Source of the DNA: Parvicella tangerina
GTDB lineage: Bacteria > Bacteroidota > Bacteroidia > Flavobacteriales_D > Parvicellaceae
Direction of reading: 5' to 3'
DNA: 64,000 nucleotides
NCBI RefSeq assembly: GCF_907165195.1
Contig: NZ_OU015584.1
Coordinates: forward strand, 124,001 to 188,000
Part shown: positions 54,814-63,003 of the stretch, one piece after another
How positions within the stretch are numbered: position 1 is the first letter of the stretch
How the letters are laid out: every line of letters starts with the position of its first letter
Position numbers and translations under genes: made by a program
The notes under the pieces: model-generated
What the model saw: only the letters and a program-made list of their open reading frames with translations
Told to the model about the DNA's origin: nothing
Databases searched by the model: none

Positions 54814-54872
54814 TACCCCTAACGGTTTGAATAAACAGTCGTTTTAATGCTGGTTATTTTTTGTTGTAACAT
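54814..54872 (-). repeat. attC site 9 (short)
   Basis: Left core TACCCCTAAC (54814-54823), right core GTTGTAACAT (54863-54872), about 59 bp, within the length of classical short attC sites. Arms GAATAAACAG and CTGGTTATTTTT pair. The right core is the reverse complement of ATGTTACAAC at 56262-56271, bracketing the protease gene. Confidence 0.75.
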
Positions 54873-54873
54873 G

Positions 54874-56259
54874 TTAGTTGTTAATTAGATTAATTAATTC
54901 GCTTGCCGTATGTAAAGATTCTGGTAAATCTATTCTAATATCAGGCTTAACACCTTCATAGTTTTTTGGAGGTTCCAAAATTTGAATTCTCCTAGTAGGG
55001 ATTAACACTTTTATTTTTGTATTTGGCAAAATTACCTGTTCAATTGGAGAGCCAGTTATAATCGCCTTACTACCTCCTGTCTCTTCTCCAACTATAAGAC
55101 CTCTATTATAAGCTTTAATTGCTGAAGTAAAAATGGCTGCTGCTGAACAAGTCCCTCCATTGGCAAGAACTATCAATGTCCCTTTGTAAGACTTCTTCTT
55201 AGGGTTAAGTATTCCCTTATTTGTTATTCGCTGCTCTTTCAGTCTCTTATCTAGGTCATCACCTCTTTTACGGTCAACGACATAGTCTGCGTGTTTAATT
55301 TTTACAGGTTCATCAAATAAATATGATAACAATTCTTGCATGTTAATTGAAGTACCTCCTAAATTATTCCTTACATCAATAACTAGAGTGTCGACTTTAT
55401 AGTTGTTAACCAAATGAAAATAGGCTGAAATGGTTTTGTTGAAATTTTGCCCATATTTGGAGATGAGATCATCTTCGAAGACTCCCACTTTCATGAAAGA
55501 ATTTTGCTCTAAGGAGTCAATTCTAATGTTCAAATAAGGTCCTGTTGAATCAGTAAGTTCATTTTTATAGTAATTAGAACAAGGTTGGAATTCTTTCATT
55601 GAAGGCATAGTTTCACCATCTAATTTAATGGTGACTACAGAGTCATTCTTTACATAGTTTATATTGAAAGTTTTAAAGGAACCAAACAAACTGAAATACA
55701 TGATTGGGAAATTCGAATTCACACTATAATTAAAATATGTTGTGTTGTATCCATCCGCAGGCCATCGTAGTCTCATATAGTCTATCAACTCACTAATTTC
55801 CATCCCATTTATAGAAACTATTGAACAACCGATGGGGACATTGCTTTTATCTGTACAGTTGTTAATTACCGTTAGATTGGTTCCATTCCATTTTGTTTTA
55901 AGAGGAAATAACATTGCAGTATTGAAAGCAGCGATAAAAGTTTCCTCGTCAGGAATAAATACTGTGTGATTATCCCTAATAATGCTAGAAATCGAAGAGA
56001 TAGTTGAAAATGCTTCAAAGGTTGTTGAGCTGTCACCTATTGAATTCAGAACTGAGTCATACTTATTATGAAAAAGGTTATAATCGTTATATAAATAAAT
56101 GTTTGGGTGTTTATTAACGAGTTCATTCTTTAAATAGATTATGTCTGATTCGATTTCTTGTTTAGAAAATACTTTGCTGCTTTGACTCAATAAAGAGAAA
56201 GGCAAGCATACCAGTAAAATCAATTTAGCAATAGGGGGTATGTTTCTTTGTCGAGTCAT
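54874..56259 (-). CDS. Cassette-encoded secreted S41-family (tail-specific-like) protease
   Basis: 461 residues, signal peptide (LILLVCLPFSLLSQ). The S41 core is visible: DTLVIDVRNNLGGTSINMQE, then GTLIVLANGGTCSAAAIFTS with the catalytic Ser, and GLIVGEETGGSKAI; the C-terminal GVKPDIRIDLPES is typical too. A PDZ-like part may lie at 150-200 (VPIGCSIVSINGMEISELID). It should cut exported proteins at their C-termini. The ATG is 2 bp from the cassette boundary ATGTTACAAC. Confidence 0.85.
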   Translation of the reverse strand: MTRQRNIPPIAKLILLVCLPFSLLSQSSKVFSKQEIESDIIYLKNELVNKHPNIYLYNDYNLFHNKYDSVLNSIGDSSTTFEAFSTISSISSIIRDNHTVFIPDEETFIAAFNTAMLFPLKTKWNGTNLTVINNCTDKSNVPIGCSIVSINGMEISELIDYMRLRWPADGYNTTYFNYSVNSNFPIMYFSLFGSFKTFNINYVKNDSVVTIKLDGETMPSMKEFQPCSNYYKNELTDSTGPYLNIRIDSLEQNSFMKVGVFEDDLISKYGQNFNKTISAYFHLVNNYKVDTLVIDVRNNLGGTSINMQELLSYLFDEPVKIKHADYVVDRKRGDDLDKRLKEQRITNKGILNPKKKSYKGTLIVLANGGTCSAAAIFTSAIKAYNRGLIVGEETGGSKAIITGSPIEQVILPNTKIKVLIPTRRIQILEPPKNYEGVKPDIRIDLPESLHTASELINLINN

Positions 56260-56261
56260 AT

Positions 56262-56331
56262 ATGTTACAACGGTTTGGCTAAAAATAAGCGATAGCGACC
56301 CGTAGGGTTATTTTTAGGTTTTGTTAGCACC
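56262..56331 (-). repeat. attC site 10 (short)
   Basis: Left core ATGTTACAAC (56262-56271), right core GTTAGCACC (56323-56331), about 70 bp. Arms GGCTAAAAATAAGC and GGTTATTTTTAGG pair closely around an inner hairpin GACCCGTAGGGT. The right core is the reverse complement of GGTGCTAAC at 59138. The stop codon of the gene at 56314 lies inside this site. Confidence 0.85.
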
Positions 56332-56784
56332 TTTTTTTTCTATATCAATCCTTATAACCTTGTTCTTGTCGGATAGGTATTTGTTGTTAAGAAAAAGCAC
56401 TTTATGTTTTTTCTTTTTAATAAACTTCATTTCTGGTAGGTCACTAACTCTAATTTCAAAAATCGAATACCCCTCTTCGGTTTTACAGCAGAAAGCGAGG
56501 ACATTGAATCCTACATTTTGCTCTGTTACATTCTTAAAAGTAATTTTATATTCCCCTTTTTTATTTGCAGAGCGATATTTTATTTGAATATTATCTTTTC
56601 CGCGAACAGCGTCATATCCCTTTTGTGAAGCAGAACATTTTTCCGCTCCTAATTCATCACAAACAAGAGTTTCAATGATATCTCCCACAAAATTTTTTGT
56701 GGAAATTAATTTCATGTCTTTAGCTCTTGCGACAATTTTTTCATATTCATCGAGCAATTCAACTATTTCTGTAGTTCTTTTCAT
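56314..56784 (-). CDS. Nuclease-fold-like protein, DUF6998-like (PD-(D/E)xK type)
   Basis: 156 residues, cytoplasmic. The region ISTKNFVGDIIETLVCDELG followed by QKGYDAVRGKDNIQIKYRSA has the Glu, Asp and Q-x-K spacing of the PD-(D/E)xK nuclease fold and resembles DUF6998. Catalytic residues would be the Asp in GYDAV and the Lys in QIKYR. It starts on the base after the stop of the upstream partner (56785), so the two are one operon in one cassette. The C-terminus reads into attC site 10. Confidence 0.65.
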   Translation of the reverse strand: MKRTTEIVELLDEYEKIVARAKDMKLISTKNFVGDIIETLVCDELGAEKCSASQKGYDAVRGKDNIQIKYRSANKKGEYKITFKNVTEQNVGFNVLAFCCKTEEGYSIFEIRVSDLPEMKFIKKKKHKVLFLNNKYLSDKNKVIRIDIEKKGANKT

Positions 56785-59121
56785 TTAATAATCTATATGA
56801 ATGCCAGTGATTTTCTTTACCTCTTTCAACGCTTTCTTTGTCAGCTTTTCAATTGGCACTATTATTTCTGTTTTTAAGTCTTTATCTGTTAAGGCACGTA
56901 GCTTCCTGTTTTCCCCAGCAGCATTGCCTTTTGGGGTTAAAACAACGACTTTTTTATCAAATAATTCTTTGAACTGATCCTGAATGTCTAGAACAGTAAG
57001 TGATGATGAAAATCTAATAAAGGTTGAATCTGAAGCTTTCGATTTTATTGATTCAGTTTCTTTAGGGACTTGCTTTTTTACTTCTTTTGAAGGCTTTTTT
57101 GTAGATGACTTAGACTTGGAATATTTAAGTTTCTCAACAGGTTTAAAGCCATTTGATTTACTAAACTGCATATTATGTGCAAATCCTTCTATCGCATCCG
57201 AAGGGTCAATCAAGTCAAGGTTTAAGTTGTCGAATTTAATTTTATCAATAATCACACTCACGAGCACACCATCTTCTAAGTTGCCTGTAGCTGTATTTAA
57301 TACTTGGTCGATTGCGTGCACAATAATTTTTTTTGTAGACAAAGCGGTGAAAATCTCTTTAGAGATTCTAAGAATTGAACTACAAATATAATCCTGTATA
57401 ATATCGTTGTGTTCAGATGTTGTGAATGTTTTTGTAGATAGTTTACGGGCTTGAGTTATAGTTTTCTTCTGAGTTGGAACAACATCATTAATACTAACAT
57501 AAAAGTCTATTTCACAATCATCACCAGTAAACGTTATTGATAGACTTGAACCAAAATCTTCAACGAAATCTAATCTATCAACCTGTTTTAAAGCAACTGA
57601 ATAAACCGATTCGTCTTTATTTATAACTTTTGAGGCTATTTCATGCTGATGAATTCGATCTCGAAACTTTCCAAGTTCCTTAATCCATGTTTCATTCCAA
57701 TATGATACAGATTCATTAGATTCTTGCTCTAATTGTTTTTCAAGATCATTAAGTAATTGGATGTGCTCGGCTATTTCAGTTTTTTCATTTTGAGTTTTAC
57801 TGAGAGTTGCTTTTTCTTTATCAAGACGAGCGATTTCATTTTTTGCAGTTTCTATTTTTTTCTTAAATAATAAATTACTAATGAAAGAATCATCCTTTTT
57901 AGTTTCATGATGCATTAATAATTGATCATCTACAAGTTCAATTCGTTGTCTATAGTCAATATCAATCCAATTTTCACCATACTTTTTGTTACCATCTTCG
58001 ATTAAAGTGTCAATATGTTGTCTTAAAGGTGAAGTAATTGCTTTGTTATGTTCTTCATTAAAAAAGGAATCATACTTATCTGGTCTAGTTTGAGGGATTT
58101 CTTTCCAATTATTTATCTCTTCAAAAGGAAATTGAGCTTTTAAAACAAAATCTAAAGACTTGTCTACATAACTTTTTTTATGAGATAAACGAAGAAGATT
58201 AAACGGTATCTGTAATTTTTCGGAAGTGGTTTTAATGAAGTCCCACTCTAAATCAGACATATTGTTGGTTTCATCATCTTCCTGCGAAGCCCAAGCCATT
58301 TTTTTCATGTAGCCTAGCGCTTTCATTTTATAAATCATAGGGGATTTGGAAAGTGCTCTAACGCATTTATCTAATATTTGATCATGGTCATTGTCTAATA
58401 TTTTACGGTTGGAGTTAAAACTTTCCCAACTAATCTCAAAATTTTCGTTTTCAGCAATAGAATCTAAATATTGATCCTCTTCTTTAGTTGCATACTTTTC
58501 ATCGGAATCAGCCTTGTCGATAGTTGCAACCAACCATGCTAAATGCAGAATAGCTTCTTGGTAATTGAATATATGGTCATTAAGAACTTCATATTGATAG
58601 TGCCACTTGAAATCTTCTATGAAGTCATCATGCCAGATTAAAAAATCTTCCCAATTAACATCATCAACGGGGACTTTATGAATAGATTGTATTGCTTCTA
58701 TATAATTAATAAAAGCGTCATATTCATTCTGATTTTCTTCAAGTTCGGCTTCTTTCTCTAACCTTTCCTGTTCCTTTAACCATCTTTTATATTCTCTTTC
58801 TTCTTCTTTTTGCGCTTTTAAATCTGCTCTGAGTTTTTTCCTTTCCTTAATTTCTGCCCTTTTCTGTTCTCGTTCATATTCGCGCTGTTGCCTTTCTTGT
58901 TCCCTTTGTTCGCGTCTTAATTCTTTTTCAAATTCTTTTTCAGCTTTTATAACCTCTCGCTCTTTTCTTCTTTCTTCCCGCTCTTTTCTTCTTTCTTCCC
59001 GCTCTCGTTGTATAGTTACTTTATGTTTGGAAGCGTGTTTATCCCCAAATACAGCATTAGCAACTCTTCTTCCTGTTGCCTTACCTAACTCTTTTTTGAA
59101 TGATTTACCAAAGTCTCCCAT
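56785..59121 (-). CDS. Large coiled-coil protein of unknown function, partner of the nuclease-like gene
   Basis: 778 residues, no signal peptide. A short start (MGDFGKSFKKELGKATGRRV) precedes about 100 residues of highly charged Glu/Arg/Lys coiled coil (EREERRKEREERRKEREVIK). A helical domain (about 140-330) and a second coiled coil (about 415-480) follow. The C-terminal 80 residues form a separate small domain (STFIRFSSSLTVLDIQDQFK, LFDKKVVVLTPKGNAAG). Not recognised. Tight coupling to a nuclease-like gene in a mobile cassette makes a defence or conflict role possible but unproven. Confidence 0.7.
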   Translation of the reverse strand: MGDFGKSFKKELGKATGRRVANAVFGDKHASKHKVTIQREREERRKEREERRKEREVIKAEKEFEKELRREQREQERQQREYEREQKRAEIKERKKLRADLKAQKEEEREYKRWLKEQERLEKEAELEENQNEYDAFINYIEAIQSIHKVPVDDVNWEDFLIWHDDFIEDFKWHYQYEVLNDHIFNYQEAILHLAWLVATIDKADSDEKYATKEEDQYLDSIAENENFEISWESFNSNRKILDNDHDQILDKCVRALSKSPMIYKMKALGYMKKMAWASQEDDETNNMSDLEWDFIKTTSEKLQIPFNLLRLSHKKSYVDKSLDFVLKAQFPFEEINNWKEIPQTRPDKYDSFFNEEHNKAITSPLRQHIDTLIEDGNKKYGENWIDIDYRQRIELVDDQLLMHHETKKDDSFISNLLFKKKIETAKNEIARLDKEKATLSKTQNEKTEIAEHIQLLNDLEKQLEQESNESVSYWNETWIKELGKFRDRIHQHEIASKVINKDESVYSVALKQVDRLDFVEDFGSSLSITFTGDDCEIDFYVSINDVVPTQKKTITQARKLSTKTFTTSEHNDIIQDYICSSILRISKEIFTALSTKKIIVHAIDQVLNTATGNLEDGVLVSVIIDKIKFDNLNLDLIDPSDAIEGFAHNMQFSKSNGFKPVEKLKYSKSKSSTKKPSKEVKKQVPKETESIKSKASDSTFIRFSSSLTVLDIQDQFKELFDKKVVVLTPKGNAAGENRKLRALTDKDLKTEIIVPIEKLTKKALKEVKKITGIHIDY

Positions 59122-59137
59122 TGTGTTTTATTTAATT

Positions 59138-59272
59138 GGTGCTAACGGTCTCGGCTATGCGTAGTGCGGGATTTCAAGGCACTTACCTTTCAATTTAGCA
59201 CTTGTTTTATTTAGTGTAATTACCTTTCTATCTGCACTTTATCCCGCATTACGTATAGCCATTGTTGTGCGG
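59138..59272 (-). repeat. attC site 11
   Basis: Left core GGTGCTAAC (59138-59146), right core GTTGTGCGG (59264-59272), about 135 bp. Arms GGCTATGCGTAGTGCGGGAT and ATCCCGCATTACGTATAGCC pair over 20 bp, with G-T wobbles only. The expected partner of the right core, CCGCACAAC, is not found before 64000, so the next boundary would lie beyond the window. Confidence 0.83.
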
Positions 59273-59378
59273 TCGTACTTTCTTTTTTTCTGTCTGTCTG
59301 TCAGCGTTGGCAAAGACATACTCTTTTGCAATTTTTGGCTTGTGTGTCGGCTGGTGCGAATTGCAAATGTGTATGGCT

Positions 59379-59690
59379 TTAGCGTTGGCTTTTCGTTCTA
59401 TTCACAATCAAACTTCCAATTAATCCAATTCCGACAATTACGTCAACTATGTTCCAAATTTCTCTTCCAAGTGCTAATTTAAAAAATGGTTGAAAGAGTA
59501 GGGCAAGTCCACCGTAAATAATCATTTCTGTTTTCTGATTCTGTTCATTTGCTTTGTATGCTAAAATTCCGAAACCAATTAAGGCAACAAAACGGACAAA
59601 TTGATAAAATCCGTATGGCATATCCAATAAACAAAGAAAAAGCAGTGTTGCAAGAACTATCTTAATTATCGCTTGTAAACTCAATTTCAT
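59379..59690 (-). CDS. Small membrane protein, DUF6804-like
   Basis: 103 residues from ATG 59690, overlapping the TerB-like gene by 29 bp; the frame is open to 59729. Four hydrophobic segments (IIKIVLATLLFLCLLDMPYG, VRFVALIGFGILAYKA, MIIYGGLALLFQPFFKLA, VDVIVGIGLIGSLIV) indicate a four-helix membrane protein of the DUF6804 type. Role unknown. It is the last gene of the Hsp70 operon. The 106 bp between it and attC site 11 hold no gene. Confidence 0.72.
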   Translation of the reverse strand: MKLSLQAIIKIVLATLLFLCLLDMPYGFYQFVRFVALIGFGILAYKANEQNQKTEMIIYGGLALLFQPFFKLALGREIWNIVDVIVGIGLIGSLIVNRTKSQR

Positions 59691-60129
59691 CTGTAAATTC
59701 TTCGTGTAAACCATAATTGTGAAAGTCAATTAGATATTTCATTTGTTGAGGAAACTGAGTTATGATTGTTTCTTCTGATACACTTAGTTTTGACTTAACC
59801 ATTTGAAGAAACTTTATTTCACTATCTTCAATTTTATTATCTGACTCGATTGTCCTAATCAATACTTCAATCAATAGAAGTTCTTGTTTAGAATTTAACT
59901 GGTGTTGATTTAATTCGTTCAGATATTCATTGATTGCATTTTTACCATTTTCTTTTATATAGCCTAATGTTTCTTCGAAGGGCTTTTCAATGTCAAAGCC
60001 CATAAAATAGATTTCATTGTCAGCCATATTTCTTATTTCTGCGATTTCAGAATCATCAATAGATCCATCACAAGCCATTACGGAAATGGCAGACTTCAAC
60101 AATAAATTTTGAAATGCTTCTGTTTTCAT
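59662..60129 (-). CDS. TerB-like protein
   Basis: 155 residues, all helical. Two similar halves, each with an acidic metal-loop-like segment: VMACDGSIDDSEIAEIRNMA and IESDNKIEDSEIKFLQMV, typical of TerB/TerB-like domains. TerB-like domains occur in tellurite resistance and phage-stress systems, often next to chaperones. It overlaps the Hsp70-like gene by 4 bp, implying translational coupling. Confidence 0.75.
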   Translation of the reverse strand: MKTEAFQNLLLKSAISVMACDGSIDDSEIAEIRNMADNEIYFMGFDIEKPFEETLGYIKENGKNAINEYLNELNQHQLNSKQELLLIEVLIRTIESDNKIEDSEIKFLQMVKSKLSVSEETIITQFPQQMKYLIDFHNYGLHEEFTDEIEFTSDN

Positions 60130-62618
60130 AATCCAAATCCAATTTTAGTTGATATTTCATCTTTTGATCCTTTTGGCATCAGGTCAAAAAGACCAAAATT
60201 TATTTCACGTAACCTATCCCAATTCTGACTTTCAACAGCAAACTTTCCCGCATCAATAAGACTTTTTGCTTGGGATTGGTCGTTCATTTTTGCTTGATTT
60301 TCTACTAAATAAGCGAAGATTCCTTTAAGAAACTCAGGTGTTCTCCATCTAATTTGACCAATTATGGCTTGAAGTTCATCTGATTTTTCCTGTATTTTCA
60401 AAGGGCTTTTAGTTGCCATAAAAGCACCTTCTTGAGAAACAATATCATTATAGGTTTTACGCTCGTGGTCGTTACCTGAGGCTTCAATCAATTCTTCACA
60501 TTCAGACTTTGTTTCGTAATATAGGTCAGTTGCTTTTTGAAGACGTTTGTTTTTGGTTGCACTATCTATTTCTTGTGCAATCTTCCTTTTTTTGTCTTCC
60601 AACTGGTATCGCTTATCAGTGACATCATCATCAGAAAGTTTATCAGCTTCTTCCGATACAGTTTCCATTTCCTTTTTCACTTTTGATAGAGCACTAGCAG
60701 TTTCATAATCTTCCTTTTCTGTTGCTAATTCTATTTCTTCATCTAATTTGGAAGACAAATCAGTCACTTGTCCTTTTAACAAAGAAATATTTGTGTCTCT
60801 TTCTTTAGGATTGAATACGTTTTTAAATTCTTGATCGGACATATTCAAGTAACCTGCTACTGTAACATCTCTGCTCTCAGAAATCATAATTGTAATTTCA
60901 AGGTCAGATCCTTTTGCAATGTCTCTAGAAACTTGTTTACCTGAAATTTCTATAACTCCAATGAGTTTATTTGCTTCAGGAAGCGAGGTCTGTGGACCTT
61001 CATAAACATTAATCCAAAGTCTATCTGTGGAGTTACCTTTTAAAATCGGCTTATTTATTGGAAATGTGAGCGTGCGTTTAGTAGGAAGGACTGAATTCCT
61101 TTCAAAAATAAGTGCTAATCGGGTATGACCTGGGTTGTCATAATCGTCAACTTCTAAGCAAATATCTTCTGGAAGAGGTTGTCCGCTAATCCCAAAGCCA
61201 CTATTTATGCCAATAGGTTCAATATCAGTTTCTATTACATTGTTTTCATCGTCATAAACTGTCAATGTAAAGAAGTTATATGCATTTTCGACTAGGGGCA
61301 AATCTTCATTTATTCTTTCTGTAAGAGGTTTCAACCCTGAATCAAAGCCACCATCTTGTCTTGTGATTTTATAGAATAGACCTTCCGTATTACCTTTGAT
61401 TCGAGCTGCAAAAAGTTCATCAGATTCTTTTGATGCTTTATTATAGCTTGCTTTTATAGAAATTGTGGACTGCTTTTTTTCACCCTTCTCTTTAGCTACT
61501 TCTTTTTGTTTTGTTGCAGCATAGTAGGCAGCACCAACTGCTACAGCAGTTGTAGGGTCTATTTCGCAATTTGATGGGATTTGTAAAACTTCTTCAACAC
61601 GTTGCCTTACATAGGGTATAAATGTTGAGCCACCAACCATCAGATTAAACTGAATGTCATTTGACTTTAGCGAATTTCTAGTTAGTATGGTTTTAATCAT
61701 TTCGATCGTACCATCTATTGATTCTTTAATAAGATCATTGAATTCCGATTTTGTTATTGTTATTTCCATATCAACATCATTCCCTTCTTCATCTTCCATT
61801 CTTTCTACAATGATTTCTGCAGATGAGACAGCAGATAACCTGATTTTTGCTTCTTCTGCTTGATTTAAAAGAGAATAGTATTTTGCATTATACTTTCCTG
61901 AAGCACTCTTCATTTGATTTTCTAAATCGTTGAAAGTGTATTTTTCTGAAACTTTTGGAATGATTAATTTCTCTACAATCAAGCGGTCAAAATCTGAGCC
62001 ACCTAGAAAATTATCGCCTTCGTGGTCAACAACTTTCATTTCTCCATCTTTGATTCGTACTAAAGCAACATCAAAAGTTCCACCACCCAAATCGTAAACA
62101 AGCCAATTTCCATCGGCTAATTCTTTCGACTTCTTCATATTTGCATAAGCTAAACTAGCGGCAATCGGCTCTTGTAATAGAACTACCTGCTTAAAACCTG
62201 CTTGCTTACCTGCTTCTTTTGTTGCGTTTGATTGAATTGAATCGAATGAAGCTGGAATTGTAATTACTACAGATTCCAAAGAGTCTCCTGTATTTACAAA
62301 AGTTTTTAATTCTTTTAAAACCTGTGCTGAAAGCTCAACAGGCGTTTTTGATTCATTAATCGATTTGATTTGAAAGCTCTCAGAAGTACCCATTTTGCGC
62401 TTAAATAGGCCGACAACATTTTTCGGGTCTCTTTCTAAGTATTCCTTGGCTTTATTACCAACGACAATTCTGTCCTTTTTGTAATAAACTACGGATGGTA
62501 ATGTAGAACGTCCATAATCTAATGGGTTATTAAAAACGACTACGTCACCTTTAACAAATTTTGCTATTGCTGAGTTGGTTGTACCCAAATCAATTCCGAA
62601 GTTGATAGTATTCTCCAT
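60126..62618 (-). CDS. Hsp70 (DnaK)-family protein with extended C-terminus
   Basis: 830 residues against about 630 in DnaK. The ATPase domain (1-375) is intact: FGIDLGTTNSAIAKF, YDLGGGTFDVALVRI, FNLMVGGSTFIPYVRQ. A substrate-binding-like beta domain follows (about 400-590), diverged from DnaK, and then about 230 residues of helix and coiled coil (LSSKLDEEIELATEKEDYET) not found in DnaK. It overlaps the TerB-like gene and follows the GrpE-like gene by 2 bp. This is not the housekeeping DnaK but a specialised Hsp70 with its own co-factors. Confidence 0.87.
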   Translation of the reverse strand: MENTINFGIDLGTTNSAIAKFVKGDVVVFNNPLDYGRSTLPSVVYYKKDRIVVGNKAKEYLERDPKNVVGLFKRKMGTSESFQIKSINESKTPVELSAQVLKELKTFVNTGDSLESVVITIPASFDSIQSNATKEAGKQAGFKQVVLLQEPIAASLAYANMKKSKELADGNWLVYDLGGGTFDVALVRIKDGEMKVVDHEGDNFLGGSDFDRLIVEKLIIPKVSEKYTFNDLENQMKSASGKYNAKYYSLLNQAEEAKIRLSAVSSAEIIVERMEDEEGNDVDMEITITKSEFNDLIKESIDGTIEMIKTILTRNSLKSNDIQFNLMVGGSTFIPYVRQRVEEVLQIPSNCEIDPTTAVAVGAAYYAATKQKEVAKEKGEKKQSTISIKASYNKASKESDELFAARIKGNTEGLFYKITRQDGGFDSGLKPLTERINEDLPLVENAYNFFTLTVYDDENNVIETDIEPIGINSGFGISGQPLPEDICLEVDDYDNPGHTRLALIFERNSVLPTKRTLTFPINKPILKGNSTDRLWINVYEGPQTSLPEANKLIGVIEISGKQVSRDIAKGSDLEITIMISESRDVTVAGYLNMSDQEFKNVFNPKERDTNISLLKGQVTDLSSKLDEEIELATEKEDYETASALSKVKKEMETVSEEADKLSDDDVTDKRYQLEDKKRKIAQEIDSATKNKRLQKATDLYYETKSECEELIEASGNDHERKTYNDIVSQEGAFMATKSPLKIQEKSDELQAIIGQIRWRTPEFLKGIFAYLVENQAKMNDQSQAKSLIDAGKFAVESQNWDRLREINFGLFDLMPKGSKDEISTKIGFGL

Positions 62619-62620
62619 TT

Positions 62621-62992
62621 TTATTTTGTGTTTTTTGATTCAACGACAACTACGCCTTTTCTGGCAATTAAAGTGCTTGCACCACTTTTGTATCGTATGA
62701 TTGGTTTAATTACTTCTGTTACTACAAGATTTTCGCTTGAGTTACCTGCGATACTCGCTTCTAAATCTAGGCGAGTTTCATTGTACTGCTCACCTATAGG
62801 GTCGTGATAAGTAAAACCAACTTCTGACCCTGATGAATTAGAAAATAAGTTCTCGAAAATGTCTTTCATCTTATTTAAGTTTCGGGGTATACTGTTGGCT
62901 TCTTGAATCTTATCAATTTTTCTTTCCACTTCAAAGAGTTGATCTAGAAGTTCGAAATACGGTTTGTATTGTTTAAAATTTGGCTCTATCAT
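62621..62992 (-). CDS. GrpE-like nucleotide exchange factor
   Basis: 123 residues from ATG 62992; a longer frame from 63031 would overlap the next gene. An N-terminal helical region (YFELLDQLFEVERKIDKIQE) is followed by a GrpE-type beta region: GFTYHDPIGEQYNETRLD, NLVVTEVIKPIIRYKSG and LIARKGVVVVES, in the order of the GrpE head domain. It would release ADP from the adjacent Hsp70. Divergent and short, so the call rests on pattern and context. Confidence 0.65.
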   Translation of the reverse strand: MIEPNFKQYKPYFELLDQLFEVERKIDKIQEANSIPRNLNKMKDIFENLFSNSSGSEVGFTYHDPIGEQYNETRLDLEASIAGNSSENLVVTEVIKPIIRYKSGASTLIARKGVVVVESKNTK

Positions 62993-63003
62993 ATTTTTTT
63001 GTT

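Noticed and set aside
60126-62618. Housekeeping DnaK
   Set aside because: It is about 200 residues too long, has a diverged substrate domain and a separate set of partners.
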